A stretch of DNA of 64,000 nucleotides from Sphingobium sp. (GTDB lineage: Bacteria > Pseudomonadota > Alphaproteobacteria > Sphingomonadales > Sphingomonadaceae), in NCBI GenBank assembly GCA_022652485.1, contig JALCRK010000005.1, forward strand, positions 1-64,000. Direction: 5' to 3'. Below are positions 1 to 8,347 of the stretch, piece by piece. The position numbers and the translations under genes were made by a program. The notes beneath the pieces are model-generated. The model ran no database searches, had not been told where the DNA came from, and worked only from the letters and a program-made list of their open reading frames with translations. Numbering within the stretch: the first letter of the stretch is position 1; each line of letters opens with the position of its first letter.

Positions 1-210
1 TAAAATGTGTGCGACTATCATCATAGGAAAGACACTGAGGCGACCTTCTTGATTGGCTCGCATGACGATATCGAATCCGGGACCGTTAGATATCGAGAGT
101 GAGCCAGTGAGAAAGGCAGGAATTAACGTCCACCAAAATGAGAAGTAACCGAGCCCCACTGCTATGGCTGTGGTTAATGTTGCAATCTGAGAAAAACAGC
201 CAAGTTTCAT
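1..210 (-). CDS. Partial small membrane protein, unidentified
   Basis: A minus-strand reading frame opens at the ATG at 208-210 and stays open for 70 codons to the window edge. It begins MKLGCFSQIATLTTAIAVGL and has one or two hydrophobic stretches (about residues 8-40), so an inner-membrane protein or an uncleaved leader is likely. No family is recognised. The C-terminus lies outside the window. There is no strong Shine-Dalgarno sequence, so the start is tentative. It is chromosomal flank left of the integrated element. Confidence 0.5.
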   Translation of the reverse strand, partial: MKLGCFSQIATLTTAIAVGLGYFSFWWTLIPAFLTGSLSISNGPGFDIVMRANQEGRLSVFPMMIVAHIL

Positions 211-297
211 TTAGAACTCATTTGTGTGGGCGGCAGATCTCGCTAAAATTAGGCTGTTACTGACAGTCGTCAAATAATTAAACAACCAAAGTCCTGT

Positions 298-1215
298 CTA
301 TTTCTCGGGACCGACGCGCCTCACCGCGAAATGCTTTTGTGCCAGCAGATCGGTGACGCTTCCCTTGCCCGCAAGGTGCCCCGCCCCGACCGCGATGAAC
401 ACCGTGCCGGGCTGGCCCATGCGTTCCTCGATCCAGTCCGCCCAGCGCGCGTTGCGATCGAGCAGCAGCGGCTTTGCCAGCTCGGGCGTCTCCTTCATGG
501 AGTCGTTCATCTGGCGGGCGAGTGCGTCTGCTTTGCCGCCCGCCCAGTGTCGGATCAGCTTGGCGAATTCCGGCTTGATCTGCGGCAGCTCTTTCACCGT
601 CGCGTCGAGATAGCGAACCTGCACCGGGCGGGGGAGGCTGTCGAAAAAGCCCAGCTGCTCCTCCGCCGTCTCGAAGCCCATCACGGGCTTGCCACTGCGG
701 TCGGCGGCGGATTCCAGTACCTTGTCCACGCCCAGATCTTGGCTGTAGCCAAGCTGCATCAGGGGGATGATCGAAAGATTGATCGAGATATACCAGGGGT
801 CATAGCGGTCCATCGCCTCAGGCGGCAGGCTATAGGCCTTGAGTGCGGCGAGATAGCGCGCGCGCTGTTTGGGATTGAGCAATTCGGTGGCTTTTGGTCC
901 GTCGGTGTTGGCCGCAAGCCTGCCGATAACAGGGCCAAGCTGGGCCGGATCTTCCTTCGCCACCTCGACCACGAGGCTGTCCGAACGGTCGAACGCCTGC
1001 TTCACGTCGCCCTCGAACCAACGGACATCCGGCCTCAGCATATGGACCGTGCCGAAGAGATAGATGGTGGTGTCCGCATCAGACACCGCCCACAGCGCGG
1101 GGCGGGCGTGAATGACCGCCGGCTCCGCGCCACCCTTGCCCGTCACCGCAGGCGCGGAGCAGGCCAGAGCCGCTGTCGCCAGGAGAGGAATATAACGAAG
1201 CAGCTTCGCGATCAT
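298..1215 (-). CDS. TraB/GumN family protein
   Basis: A 305-residue protein with an N-terminal signal sequence (about residues 1-22, ending near ALAC) followed by the TraB/GumN fold typified by the early LFGTVHMLRP motif (the GTxH motif of the family). The family is related to metalloprotease-like Tiki proteins; its substrate in bacteria is generally unknown. The ATG at 1215 (MIAKLLRY) is chosen over a start 11 codons upstream because it gives a clean signal peptide. The Cys near the cleavage site is not in a standard lipobox, so a lipoprotein is uncertain. Only about 50 bp of upstream DNA is chromosomal; beyond that lies the left repeat of the integrated element. Confidence 0.8.
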   Translation of the reverse strand: MIAKLLRYIPLLATAALACSAPAVTGKGGAEPAVIHARPALWAVSDADTTIYLFGTVHMLRPDVRWFEGDVKQAFDRSDSLVVEVAKEDPAQLGPVIGRLAANTDGPKATELLNPKQRARYLAALKAYSLPPEAMDRYDPWYISINLSIIPLMQLGYSQDLGVDKVLESAADRSGKPVMGFETAEEQLGFFDSLPRPVQVRYLDATVKELPQIKPEFAKLIRHWAGGKADALARQMNDSMKETPELAKPLLLDRNARWADWIEERMGQPGTVFIAVGAGHLAGKGSVTDLLAQKHFAVRRVGPEK

Positions 1216-1266
1216 GCGCGCTTCATGGCGCGATCGGCATCGCCACACAAGAGGCTATCGAAGCAG

Positions 1267-1289
1267 GAATTTGGTGACCCCTACGGGAA
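1267..1289. repeat. Left attachment repeat (att core)
   Basis: All 23 bases are identical to 31441-31463 and in the same orientation. This copy is not part of a tRNA gene: beyond the core the sequence runs into AT-rich DNA rather than the tRNA T-arm. It marks the distal boundary of the integrated element. To its left is the chromosomal TraB/GumN gene. Confidence 0.85.
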
Positions 1290-1408
1290 AGTTTTAACTA
1301 GTCTAAGGCATTGATATAATATAATATATTGAAAAGTAAAAAACTCTTATGCCAACGCAAATACCATTGGGAGTCGCCTGACGAAATCTGCTTTTTCCTA
1401 CACCAATC
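1290..1408. other. AT-rich left end of the element, no gene
   Basis: This 119-bp stretch between the left att core and the stop of the carbonic anhydrase gene is much richer in A/T than its surroundings, especially 1310-1350, a run of TATAAT-like steps. It has no coding frame. It could hold integrase arm sites or an outward promoter facing the TraB/GumN gene; neither is demonstrated. Confidence 0.4.
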
Positions 1409-2020
1409 CTAATCATCCAGCCAATCAACCTGGCCCGAAGCAAGGTGGTAAAACGCTCCCACGACTTTTAGCAGGCCATGTTTCTGGGGACGGCGAATGG
1501 CGGGAGAGGATTCATCCCGCAACTCACGTACGACGCGCCGCACATTTTGCCTGGCGGCGGCATTGATCAAGTCATGCTGTCCTTCATCCTCGACCTCCAT
1601 GACAGCTGGATATAAAGGCTGAAGCGCCTTGCTGATATTGGCCGAAAAACAATAATGTTCCTGCATAACGGATACGGCCGCTCGCACAGCGCCACAATTC
1701 TCGTGACCCATTACTACGATAAGAGGAACCTGGAGTGCCGAGACGGCAAATTCCAGACTTCCGATAGCAGAGGAACACAGGCTGTTCCCCGCGTTGCGAA
1801 CTATGAACAGCTCTCCAAGCCCCCGCCCGAAGAGAAGTTCGGGCGCGACGCGGGAATCCGAACAACTCAAATAGGCCGCAATGGGCCGTTGGGCGGCGAG
1901 CATCCGCAATCTGCTGGATCGATCCGTATGAGGTTTATAGGGTTTGTCGGCAAGAAAGCTCCTGTTGCCCTCCTTGAGCAAGGCCAGCACGTCATCCGGA
2001 GTCATGGGCGGAACGGTCAT
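1409..2020 (-). CDS. Beta-class carbonic anhydrase
   Basis: A 203-residue cytoplasmic enzyme interconverting CO2 and bicarbonate. The beta-class zinc ligands are visible: C53 with the D55-R57 dyad in CSDSR, and H106/C109 in GHENCGA. The ATG at 2020 overlaps the stop of nnrS as ATGA, which supports this start and translational coupling. It is the last gene of the nar operon and the outermost gene at the left end of the element. A carbonic anhydrase in a nitrate respiration operon is unusual; it may supply bicarbonate or buffer pH during anaerobic growth, which is inference. Confidence 0.88.
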   Translation of the reverse strand: MTVPPMTPDDVLALLKEGNRSFLADKPYKPHTDRSSRLRMLAAQRPIAAYLSCSDSRVAPELLFGRGLGELFIVRNAGNSLCSSAIGSLEFAVSALQVPLIVVMGHENCGAVRAAVSVMQEHYCFSANISKALQPLYPAVMEVEDEGQHDLINAAARQNVRRVVRELRDESSPAIRRPQKHGLLKVVGAFYHLASGQVDWLDD

Positions 2021-3249
2021 CCCGCTTTTCCGTCCAGCCGGGCGCGCATATAGATAAGCGTATTGCGCACTGCCCATGGCGTCAGCGATAGCGCCATGAT
2101 TGCGGACGATAGTATCAGAAATACTGCCTGCTCATTAGCCACGGCTGCGCTGATGCGTGCCAGTGCCGCGATTTGGATCCCGGCAAATGCAATGCTGCCG
2201 GCAAAGGGCAACAGGAGGGGGCGACCGGAATGGCCTTGGGTAACGCGTGTCACCATTGCGACGATCAGGCTGCTCGCGAACCCTATGGTGAGGGCATGGT
2301 CGGGTGCGCGGCCCAGAGCCACTCTAGCACTATCCAGAAACGCGAGCGCGTAACCGATCGGTGTCCAGGCAAAGCCGATCACCAGCACCCACAACAATGC
2401 AGGCGCCGCGTTTCTTGGCCACCATTTCCAGAGAGCGAGGCTTGTCATTAGGGTGAGCGAACCGGCTCCGGTACCCCGCAAGACAGGCATTGCCAGAAGC
2501 TCCCCGATTGTGAGCAGCACCATGCCCACCCATATACAGCCGAGCAACCAGATAGGCCGCCAGGGTCGATAACCCTGCACAGCATTTGCCGCGAAAAAGG
2601 GAAGCATGCGGTGGCAGACCGTTAGAAATACGGGCATCAGAAACAGGTGAAGGCCGATCCGTGTGGCGTAGAACCATTGGGCGAGATCAAGGCCGACAAG
2701 AAAGCGCAGCAGCGCGATCTGGCCTGATATCGCTGCACCGAATGCTGCAAGGATGGACCATGCGTGCCATGTCGGCCCATTGCCGTCCCGCCGTTCGCGC
2801 AGCGCGACGCGCAGCAACAGGGTCGCACCCCACAGGCTCGCCAGCAGGGCCGCACCGAAAGCAACCACCAGGAAAACGCCCCCGCCTGTAAACAGGCCAA
2901 GCCAGCTCGCCAGCGCTGCAAAGGCATAGCCGCCACCTGCCGGAACATAAGCGCGCCGAGTGAGGTCAGGATACCCCATCCAGCGCGGAAATACTGTCAG
3001 CAGAAATCCGAAGAACAGCGGCGGTAACGCGACATAGAGGAGCAATGGTGCGTGCAACAGTACGATCGGAACAGCCCCTACCATATCCCCTGTGGGGTGA
3101 AGGCGGGCCAAGGCGAAGCTCCACCACAGGATGGACAATGTCAGTTGGCCGATCCCGACCAGAAACAGAAAGCGATGGGGTGCGGCAAAAAGGATCACGG
3201 GGCGCTCACCACAGGCCGTGGCTGCCACTGGCAGCATCGGTTGTTGCAT
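2017..3249 (-). CDS. nnrS: NnrS family membrane protein
   Basis: A 410-residue polytopic inner-membrane protein with about 12 hydrophobic segments throughout. NnrS is a haem- and copper-containing membrane protein of the NO/nitrosative stress response, usually found with denitrification genes under Crp/Fnr control. Family features include PHRFLFLVGI near the N-terminus, the segment FGFLLTVFPRWMG and HRMLPFFAAN in the second half. It lies 168 bp downstream of moeA on the same strand and overlaps the carbonic anhydrase gene by 4 bp. No NO reductase gene is in the window, so here it probably deals with NO formed incidentally from nitrite. No clear ribosome binding site is seen; a start at 3237 is possible. 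Confidence 0.85.
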   Translation of the reverse strand: MQQPMLPVAATACGERPVILFAAPHRFLFLVGIGQLTLSILWWSFALARLHPTGDMVGAVPIVLLHAPLLLYVALPPLFFGFLLTVFPRWMGYPDLTRRAYVPAGGGYAFAALASWLGLFTGGGVFLVVAFGAALLASLWGATLLLRVALRERRDGNGPTWHAWSILAAFGAAISGQIALLRFLVGLDLAQWFYATRIGLHLFLMPVFLTVCHRMLPFFAANAVQGYRPWRPIWLLGCIWVGMVLLTIGELLAMPVLRGTGAGSLTLMTSLALWKWWPRNAAPALLWVLVIGFAWTPIGYALAFLDSARVALGRAPDHALTIGFASSLIVAMVTRVTQGHSGRPLLLPFAGSIAFAGIQIAALARISAAVANEQAVFLILSSAIMALSLTPWAVRNTLIYMRARLDGKAG

Positions 3250-3417
3250 CGCGGGCAGGCACTACCCGGCGAGTACGCCAAGCCATTCCCCGTTGGGCGG
3301 AAATCCGGCAAAAACAACAGCGGTCTGTATCGTGGAGAAAGCGCTTCAACGTAAACATCCCATCTTCCAACGCGAACAACCTGCATTCCGCGTCCCCTGA
3401 AAGGCAAATGCCTCCCG
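3250..3417. other. moeA-nnrS gap
   Basis: 168 bp between moeA and nnrS, both on the minus strand. No FNR-type palindrome is present. Short minus-strand frames exist (for example one rich in Cys) but their codon positions lack the strong G/C bias of neighbouring genes, so none is called. nnrS may be read from the nar promoter or from an unseen promoter here. Confidence 0.4.
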
Positions 3418-4605
3418 TCAAAAGTCAAGGCAGAGGGCAATATGCGGGCCATCTTCCCCTGTCTCCTGAGTTGAGGCCCGCACTAGCAAATCCGCAGCGG
3501 CGAGTATTTTCTGACTGCCCGAATCCTGAGATGACAGCACGACGGCGCATCCGCCAACACATTGTGCGCGGAAGAAATTCTCCCGACCGGCGTTCGGCGG
3601 GATATTCCCGTCAACCGGCAGGCGCTTCCAGGCGAGAGCCGTTTCCGGTGGAAGTCCCGACATGATTGCCAGCAATGGCGCGAGAATGAGGCGCGCCGTT
3701 ACCATTGCGGATGTCGGATTGCCCGGCAGGCCGACGACGAGCGTGCTGCCACACCGGCCAAACCAGACCGGCTTCCCCGGCTTCATCGCGATTTTCGAGA
3801 AGAACAGTTCCAGCCCGTGCGGCACAAGCATGTCCTTGGCATGGTCACGCTCTCCGACCGAGGCGCCACCCGTGACTACCAGTATGTCGGCGCGATGGAG
3901 CATGATGCCGGCGATATCGACCAGCTCCGCCAGATTATCTCCGGCGAGGTGGCGCTCGATCACTTCTCCACCCCAGACATCGACCAGTGCGGCAATGCCG
4001 GGTGACACGCTGTCGGGCAGTCGATCCGGCCGGTCCTGCGCGCCACCCGCCGGAACAAGCTCCGTACCGGTACTGAGTATCGCAACGCGCGGCCTGCGCC
4101 AGATGCTGACCTGTGCCTGGTCCGCCGCCGCCACGCACAGAAGTTGCCGGGGACCAAGCCGGGTACCAGCCGGGATCAGCACATCGCCGGACCGGAAATC
4201 CGATCCGGCGGCGCGCACATGCCATCCCGGACCATAGCCTTCCGTTACGGTCGCCTGATTACCGCGAATAAAGATATGCTCCTGCATGACGACGCGGTCC
4301 GCGCCTTGGGGCAGAGGCGCGCCGGTGAATATGCGCACGCACTCGCTGCGCCCTATTTCGCCTCGCCATGGCTCCCCGGCGAAGGATGTGCCTACGATAT
4401 GGAGTGTAGCGGGAAGTGGCGAGAGGTCGGCGTCGCGCACGGCGATGCCGTCCATTGCGGACACGTCTGTCGCCGGCGCGTCCGTCCGCGCAATGACGGG
4501 ATCGGCCAATACACGGCCCTGCGCGCAACCCAGCGGGACCAGTTCGCGCGCCAGCGGCTGCCCATGCTCGGCAATCAATGCCAGCGCTGCGTCGAACGCA
4601 ATCAT
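3418..4605 (-). CDS. moeA: Molybdopterin molybdenumtransferase MoeA
   Basis: A 395-residue enzyme that inserts molybdate into adenylylated molybdopterin to finish Moco. Domain order is typical: an N-terminal elongated region with DAPATDVSAMDGIAV (the family S-x-M-D-G motif), the MoCF-binding domain with STGTELV (about residue 183) and TGGASVGERDH (about residue 250), then the C-terminal domain with LPGNPTSAM. Start: a GTG at 4620 would overlap moaB, but the ATG at 4605 has GAG about 8 bp upstream and gives the usual N-terminus, so it is preferred. Distal in the nar operon, it supplies cofactor for NarG. Confidence 0.9.
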   Translation of the reverse strand: MIAFDAALALIAEHGQPLARELVPLGCAQGRVLADPVIARTDAPATDVSAMDGIAVRDADLSPLPATLHIVGTSFAGEPWRGEIGRSECVRIFTGAPLPQGADRVVMQEHIFIRGNQATVTEGYGPGWHVRAAGSDFRSGDVLIPAGTRLGPRQLLCVAAADQAQVSIWRRPRVAILSTGTELVPAGGAQDRPDRLPDSVSPGIAALVDVWGGEVIERHLAGDNLAELVDIAGIMLHRADILVVTGGASVGERDHAKDMLVPHGLELFFSKIAMKPGKPVWFGRCGSTLVVGLPGNPTSAMVTARLILAPLLAIMSGLPPETALAWKRLPVDGNIPPNAGRENFFRAQCVGGCAVVLSSQDSGSQKILAAADLLVRASTQETGEDGPHIALCLDF

Positions 4606-4612
4606 GACCGGC

Positions 4613-5149
4613 TCAAGCACACAGATGCATCAGGCGCGGAATGACGCCCGCGAGCGAGCAGGGGCGGTGGCGGCTGTCAAGTTCCAGCGCCAGAATGGCG
4701 TCCCAGCCGTCGCGGCACGCGCCGGGGGAACCGGGCAGGCAGAACAAGAAGGTCGTGCCGATCTGCCCGGCCAGTGCGCGCGACTGCAAGGTCGAAATGC
4801 CAACCGTCTGTCGACTCGCAAGATGGAAAAGGATCGCAAAGCCATCCATTTCCTTATCGAGCAGAGGCCGGACCGCTTCAGGTGTGAGGTCGCGCTCCAT
4901 AAAGCCGGTTCCGCCGGTCGTGAGGATGACATCCACCCCCGCATCCTCCGCCCATAATCCTACCCGGTGCCGAATGGCGGGAATATCGTCGCGCACAATC
5001 TGTCGGTCAGCCAAATGGTGCCCCGCCGTCTTCAGGCTTTCGGCGAGCAGTGCGCCGGAGGCGTCGCTTTCCAGACTCCGTGTGTCGCTGATCGTCAAGA
5101 CCGCAATATTGAGCGGATGAAATGTCAGGCTCTTGTCAATACCGGGCAT
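4613..5149 (-). CDS. moaB: MoaB/MogA family molybdopterin adenylyltransferase
   Basis: A 178-residue cytoplasmic protein of the MoaB/MogA fold. Visible motifs are NIAVLTISDTR (residues about 14-24), VDVILTTGGTGFMERDLTPEA and FCLPGSPGACRDGWD. These proteins adenylylate molybdopterin before metal insertion. The ATG at 5149 lies 1 bp after the moaA stop and begins MPGIDKSLTF; a longer frame upstream would overlap moaA and is rejected. It sits between moaA and moeA, consistent with a three-gene Moco block following the nar genes. Confidence 0.9.
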   Translation of the reverse strand: MPGIDKSLTFHPLNIAVLTISDTRSLESDASGALLAESLKTAGHHLADRQIVRDDIPAIRHRVGLWAEDAGVDVILTTGGTGFMERDLTPEAVRPLLDKEMDGFAILFHLASRQTVGISTLQSRALAGQIGTTFLFCLPGSPGACRDGWDAILALELDSRHRPCSLAGVIPRLMHLCA

Positions 5150-5150
5150 G

Positions 5151-6158
5151 TCAGCCTCCAATAGATGCGAGGTGGGGCGTGGTGCCACTGTTACCGCTGT
5201 GCAACCGGTGCGCGGACGGCTTGCCATAGGTCAGGCAAAGGATGCGGTTGACGAGTTCGTCATGCTGATCGTCAGACCGGAGCAGCGGTCGCAGATCGAC
5301 GCTACCATCTCCGAACAGGCACAGGTGCAGGCGCCCCGAAGCCGACACCCGCACCCGGTTACACGAAGCACAAAAATCCCGCGAATAGGGAGCGATGATG
5401 CCGATACGCCCCGTGGCGTCGGGATGAACATATTCTATTGCCGGACCTGCTCCCGCCTGATGCGCTATGCGCGACCAGCCGCACCGTTCCAGTCGGCTGG
5501 CCACACTGGCTCCGGGCAGATGGTGCCGTGTGAAGAAATCCGGGTTGTCATTCGTGCGCATCACTTCGATGAATCGCAGCGAGATGTCTTTCCCAGCGAC
5601 GAAATCGACGATCGCATCCAGTTCATCATCGTTCACGTCGCGCATTAGCACTGTATTGACCTTGATGCAGTCGAATCCGGCTGCACGCGCCGCGTCCAAC
5701 CCGGCCAGCACCTCGGACAGCCGGTCATGCCCGGTTATCGCGCTGAATCTGTCGGGGATCAGGGAATCGATGCTGACATTGATCGCGGTAATGCCCGCCG
5801 CGCGATAAGCCCCTGCCCTTTCGGACAGGCGATATCCGTTTGTCGTCATCGCCACCCGGCTGATACCCGGCACGGCGGCAATGGTGGCGGCAATATCCTC
5901 GAACCCGGCACGCAATGTCGGTTCGCCTCCGGTCAGCCGGATTTTCCACAAGCCCACGGTCGCGAAGCCCCGCACGAGTCTGCATATTTCTTCGAGGGAT
6001 AGCGGTGCTGGTGCATGCTTCGGTTTGCGATAACCGTCAGGCAGACAATAGCTGCACCGAAAGTTGCAAACATCCGTCAGCGATAAGCGCAGATATTCGA
6101 GATGGCGACCATGGAGGTCATGCAGGGGCGAGACGGGATGCCTCAGTTCTTGAATCAT
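5151..6158 (-). CDS. moaA: GTP 3',8-cyclase MoaA
   Basis: A 335-residue radical SAM enzyme for the first step of Moco synthesis (GTP to 3',8-cyclo-GTP). The N-terminal cluster motif CNFRCSYC gives C31, C35 and C38; GGEPT follows at about residue 78; the C-terminal cluster motif is FCASCNRVR then CLF near residues 264-282. The protein ends in GG, the conserved tail needed for activity in this family. Its start overlaps the stop of the PpiC-like gene (TAATG). MoaC, MoaD and MoaE are not in the window, so it must work with host copies. Confidence 0.93.
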   Translation of the reverse strand: MIQELRHPVSPLHDLHGRHLEYLRLSLTDVCNFRCSYCLPDGYRKPKHAPAPLSLEEICRLVRGFATVGLWKIRLTGGEPTLRAGFEDIAATIAAVPGISRVAMTTNGYRLSERAGAYRAAGITAINVSIDSLIPDRFSAITGHDRLSEVLAGLDAARAAGFDCIKVNTVLMRDVNDDELDAIVDFVAGKDISLRFIEVMRTNDNPDFFTRHHLPGASVASRLERCGWSRIAHQAGAGPAIEYVHPDATGRIGIIAPYSRDFCASCNRVRVSASGRLHLCLFGDGSVDLRPLLRSDDQHDELVNRILCLTYGKPSAHRLHSGNSGTTPHLASIGG

Positions 6159-6964
6159 TACTGCACCAGCATCCCTTCCGGGACGGCGATCTCAACGCCG
6201 CTTACGCCCACCCGCGCGGCAAGCACGGAGATATACTGGGATATCGCCTTTCGCAGACTTGCTTCTTTGAGATAATGGGCGATGTCATGGCGCGCCGCTT
6301 CGAATGGCAGCAAGCGCGGTTCAATACGCCTACCTGCGCGGATAACATGCACACCGAACCGGCTTTTCACCGGATGCTGGCACAATGCCCCTTCCGCGAG
6401 CGCAAACAGGGCAGATTCAAATGCTGGGTCTGCCTGCCCCGCGCCGATCAATCCCAATTGCCCGCCCTGCGCCGCCGAGGGGCATGTCGAGTAAGCCTGC
6501 GCCAATCGCGCGAAACTGCCCGGATCATGATTGATTTCCCGAATGGCTCCGCGCGCATCGCTGGTTGCGATACCGACGGCTATAGAATCGTCCTGTTGGG
6601 CCGCGAACAGGATATGTTCGGCTTCGACCTGTAACCGTGAGAAAAACCGCTGCTCGTGGCGATCATAATAGCGGCGGCACGTGTCCTCATCCGCTTCGGG
6701 CACATGAACTTCCCGTTCGAGCAACGCTTCTATCCGTGCGTCGTCATCGGCAAGCAGGCGCCCTTCGCCGTCCGTCGCCTGGCCAGAAGATATCCCCAGC
6801 CTCTCCGCTTCGTCGAGCAGCAACTGCTTGACCACTAGAGCCTCTGCGGCTGCGGCCCAGGCCGTATCCGCATCGTGGGCGGGATGATGCTGCGCCTCGG
6901 CAGCAATCGCAGCGACCGGGATCTCGCGGCCGCCGACTATGACAGGTGCGAAATGACTACTCAT
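6158..6964 (-). CDS. PpiC/NifM-type peptidylprolyl isomerase of the nar operon
   Basis: A 268-residue protein with a parvulin (rotamase) domain at about residues 115-215, including AEHILFA, GGQLGLIGAGQ and SRFGVHVI, preceded by an alpha-helical N-terminal half. It has no signal peptide, so it is likely cytoplasmic, unlike SurA. A PpiC-type gene directly after narI and before moaA is also found in the Pseudomonas aeruginosa narK1K2GHJI locus, which suggests a role in folding or maturing NarGH; that role is inference. It starts within the narI stop (ATGA) and ends within the moaA start. Confidence 0.85.
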   Translation of the reverse strand: MSSHFAPVIVGGREIPVAAIAAEAQHHPAHDADTAWAAAAEALVVKQLLLDEAERLGISSGQATDGEGRLLADDDARIEALLEREVHVPEADEDTCRRYYDRHEQRFFSRLQVEAEHILFAAQQDDSIAVGIATSDARGAIREINHDPGSFARLAQAYSTCPSAAQGGQLGLIGAGQADPAFESALFALAEGALCQHPVKSRFGVHVIRAGRRIEPRLLPFEAARHDIAHYLKEASLRKAISQYISVLAARVGVSGVEIAVPEGMLVQ

Positions 6965-7656
6965 GCCGCCATCTTCCGTGAGCGCACGATCTGATAGCCC
7001 GGCCGCCAGATATACCGCACCGGCGCGGACAGCATGTGCACCAGCCGGGTGAACGGGAACAGCAGCAATATCGTGAGGCCGAGTGCAAGGTGCAGTTTGA
7101 ACACCAGCGCCACCTCGCGGATGGCATCGGCCGCGCCACTACGGAAAGTGAAGATGCCTTGCGCCCATGTCATGAACTTCACCATCTCATGGCCATCGAG
7201 ATGCTGGGCTGACAGGGGAATTGTTGCCAGACCTAGGGCAAGCTGAATCCACAGCAACAGAATGATCATGTTATCGCTGAAGCAGGAAGCGGCGCGCACC
7301 CGCGGATCGAAAAAGCGGCGGTGGATCAGTAAGGAAGCGCCGATGATCGCCATCACGCCCGCGACACCCCCCGCGCTCATTGCCAGCAGCTGTTTGGCGC
7401 CATGAGACACACCCAACGCATCGAACACAGCGATGGGGGTCAGCAAACCCACGAGATGCCCGGCAAAGATCAACAGCACGCCGACATGGAACAGCACCGA
7501 TCCGATCATGAGCTGTCTGCGGCGCAGCAGCTGGCTCGATCCGGCGCGCCAGCTATAGGGTTCGCGATCATAGCGGATGACGGAACCCACCGCCAGCACG
7601 GCCAGCGCGACATAGGGATATACGCCGAAAAGCAGATGATGGATATAATCAACCAT
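6961..7656 (-). CDS. narI: Respiratory nitrate reductase gamma subunit NarI
   Basis: A 231-residue membrane cytochrome b that oxidises quinol and passes electrons to NarH. It has five hydrophobic segments, with His residues in GHLVG, SAQHLDGH and FKLHLAL that are candidates for the axial ligands of the two haems b. The ATG at 7656 (MVDYIHHLLFGVYPYVAL) is typical of NarI; the frame continues upstream to 8160 but that part is out of frame with narJ and is not used. It overlaps narJ by 8 bp and the PpiC-like gene by 4 bp. Confidence 0.93.
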   Translation of the reverse strand: MVDYIHHLLFGVYPYVALAVLAVGSVIRYDREPYSWRAGSSQLLRRRQLMIGSVLFHVGVLLIFAGHLVGLLTPIAVFDALGVSHGAKQLLAMSAGGVAGVMAIIGASLLIHRRFFDPRVRAASCFSDNMIILLLWIQLALGLATIPLSAQHLDGHEMVKFMTWAQGIFTFRSGAADAIREVALVFKLHLALGLTILLLFPFTRLVHMLSAPVRYIWRPGYQIVRSRKMAA

Positions 7657-8347
7657 GGGGGAAACTCCTGCCTGGTTCGAGGGATTGAAACCGCGCCACC
7701 ATCGCGGATGCCTGTGGGCATGCGGCCGCCGTGCCGGGAGCTGCGGGCGCTTCGAAACGGACCTGCTCTTCCTCCCACAGGGCATCGAGAGCGGCGAGAT
7801 CATCGGGGTCGTCAGGCGGTGTGATCGGGAGCTGCTCTCCGACCGCGCCGGCCATATCGGCGAGCAGCCGCATCGGTGCGGCATAGGGCGTGTCTTTCTC
7901 GTCCAGCCGTTCGCTGAGCGCACCGATGATGACGCCTGGCTGGGCCAGCTCCGCCACGGCCTGATCGGCGGGCAGGGTGGACAGATATTCGAGGAACAGC
8001 GGCAGATAATCCGGCAATTCCCGCGCGGAAATCTCCAGCCCCTGCGCTTCATAGCGCGCGCGCAGATCGACCATGGCCTGCCCGCGGTCACGGCTCTCGC
8101 CATGTACATGCTCGAACAGGTGCAGAGAAAGCGCCCGGCCCCGATCGAACAGCGCCACATAGCGCTCTTGCAGATCGAGCAGATCGTCGGCGATCAACTG
8201 ATCGACCAGCGGCCGGAGCGTCTCCCGTTGCCGGGGTGTCAGAATGTTATCGCGCTCCAGAGCATCGAGTAGCACGGGCGCGACCTGCTTCACTCCTTCG
8301 TCAGGGTAGCGCAACAGCGTCGAGAGGATGCGTAGGGTCCATTGCAT
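7649..8347 (-). CDS. narJ: Nitrate reductase chaperone NarJ
   Basis: A 232-residue cytoplasmic chaperone of the TorD/DmsD/NarJ family, needed to insert Moco into NarG and to attach NarGH to NarI. The family pattern LSTLLRYPD is near the N-terminus and ERYVALFDRGRALSLHLFEH at about residues 62-81, followed by PDYLPLFLEYL. It starts inside the narH stop codon (TGATG) and overlaps narI. The C-terminal 30 residues are Pro/Ala-rich and probably disordered. Confidence 0.92.
   Translation of the reverse strand: MQWTLRILSTLLRYPDEGVKQVAPVLLDALERDNILTPRQRETLRPLVDQLIADDLLDLQERYVALFDRGRALSLHLFEHVHGESRDRGQAMVDLRARYEAQGLEISARELPDYLPLFLEYLSTLPADQAVAELAQPGVIIGALSERLDEKDTPYAAPMRLLADMAGAVGEQLPITPPDDPDDLAALDALWEEEQVRFEAPAAPGTAAACPQASAMVARFQSLEPGRSFPHG

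Noticed and set aside
3195..3452. Small Cys-containing minus-strand frames between moeA and nnrS
   Set aside because: Weak third-position G/C bias, overlap with both neighbours and no ribosome binding site.
7657..8160. Upstream extension of the narI frame
   Set aside because: It overlaps narJ in another frame and shows low-complexity shadow sequence; NarI begins at MVDYIHH.
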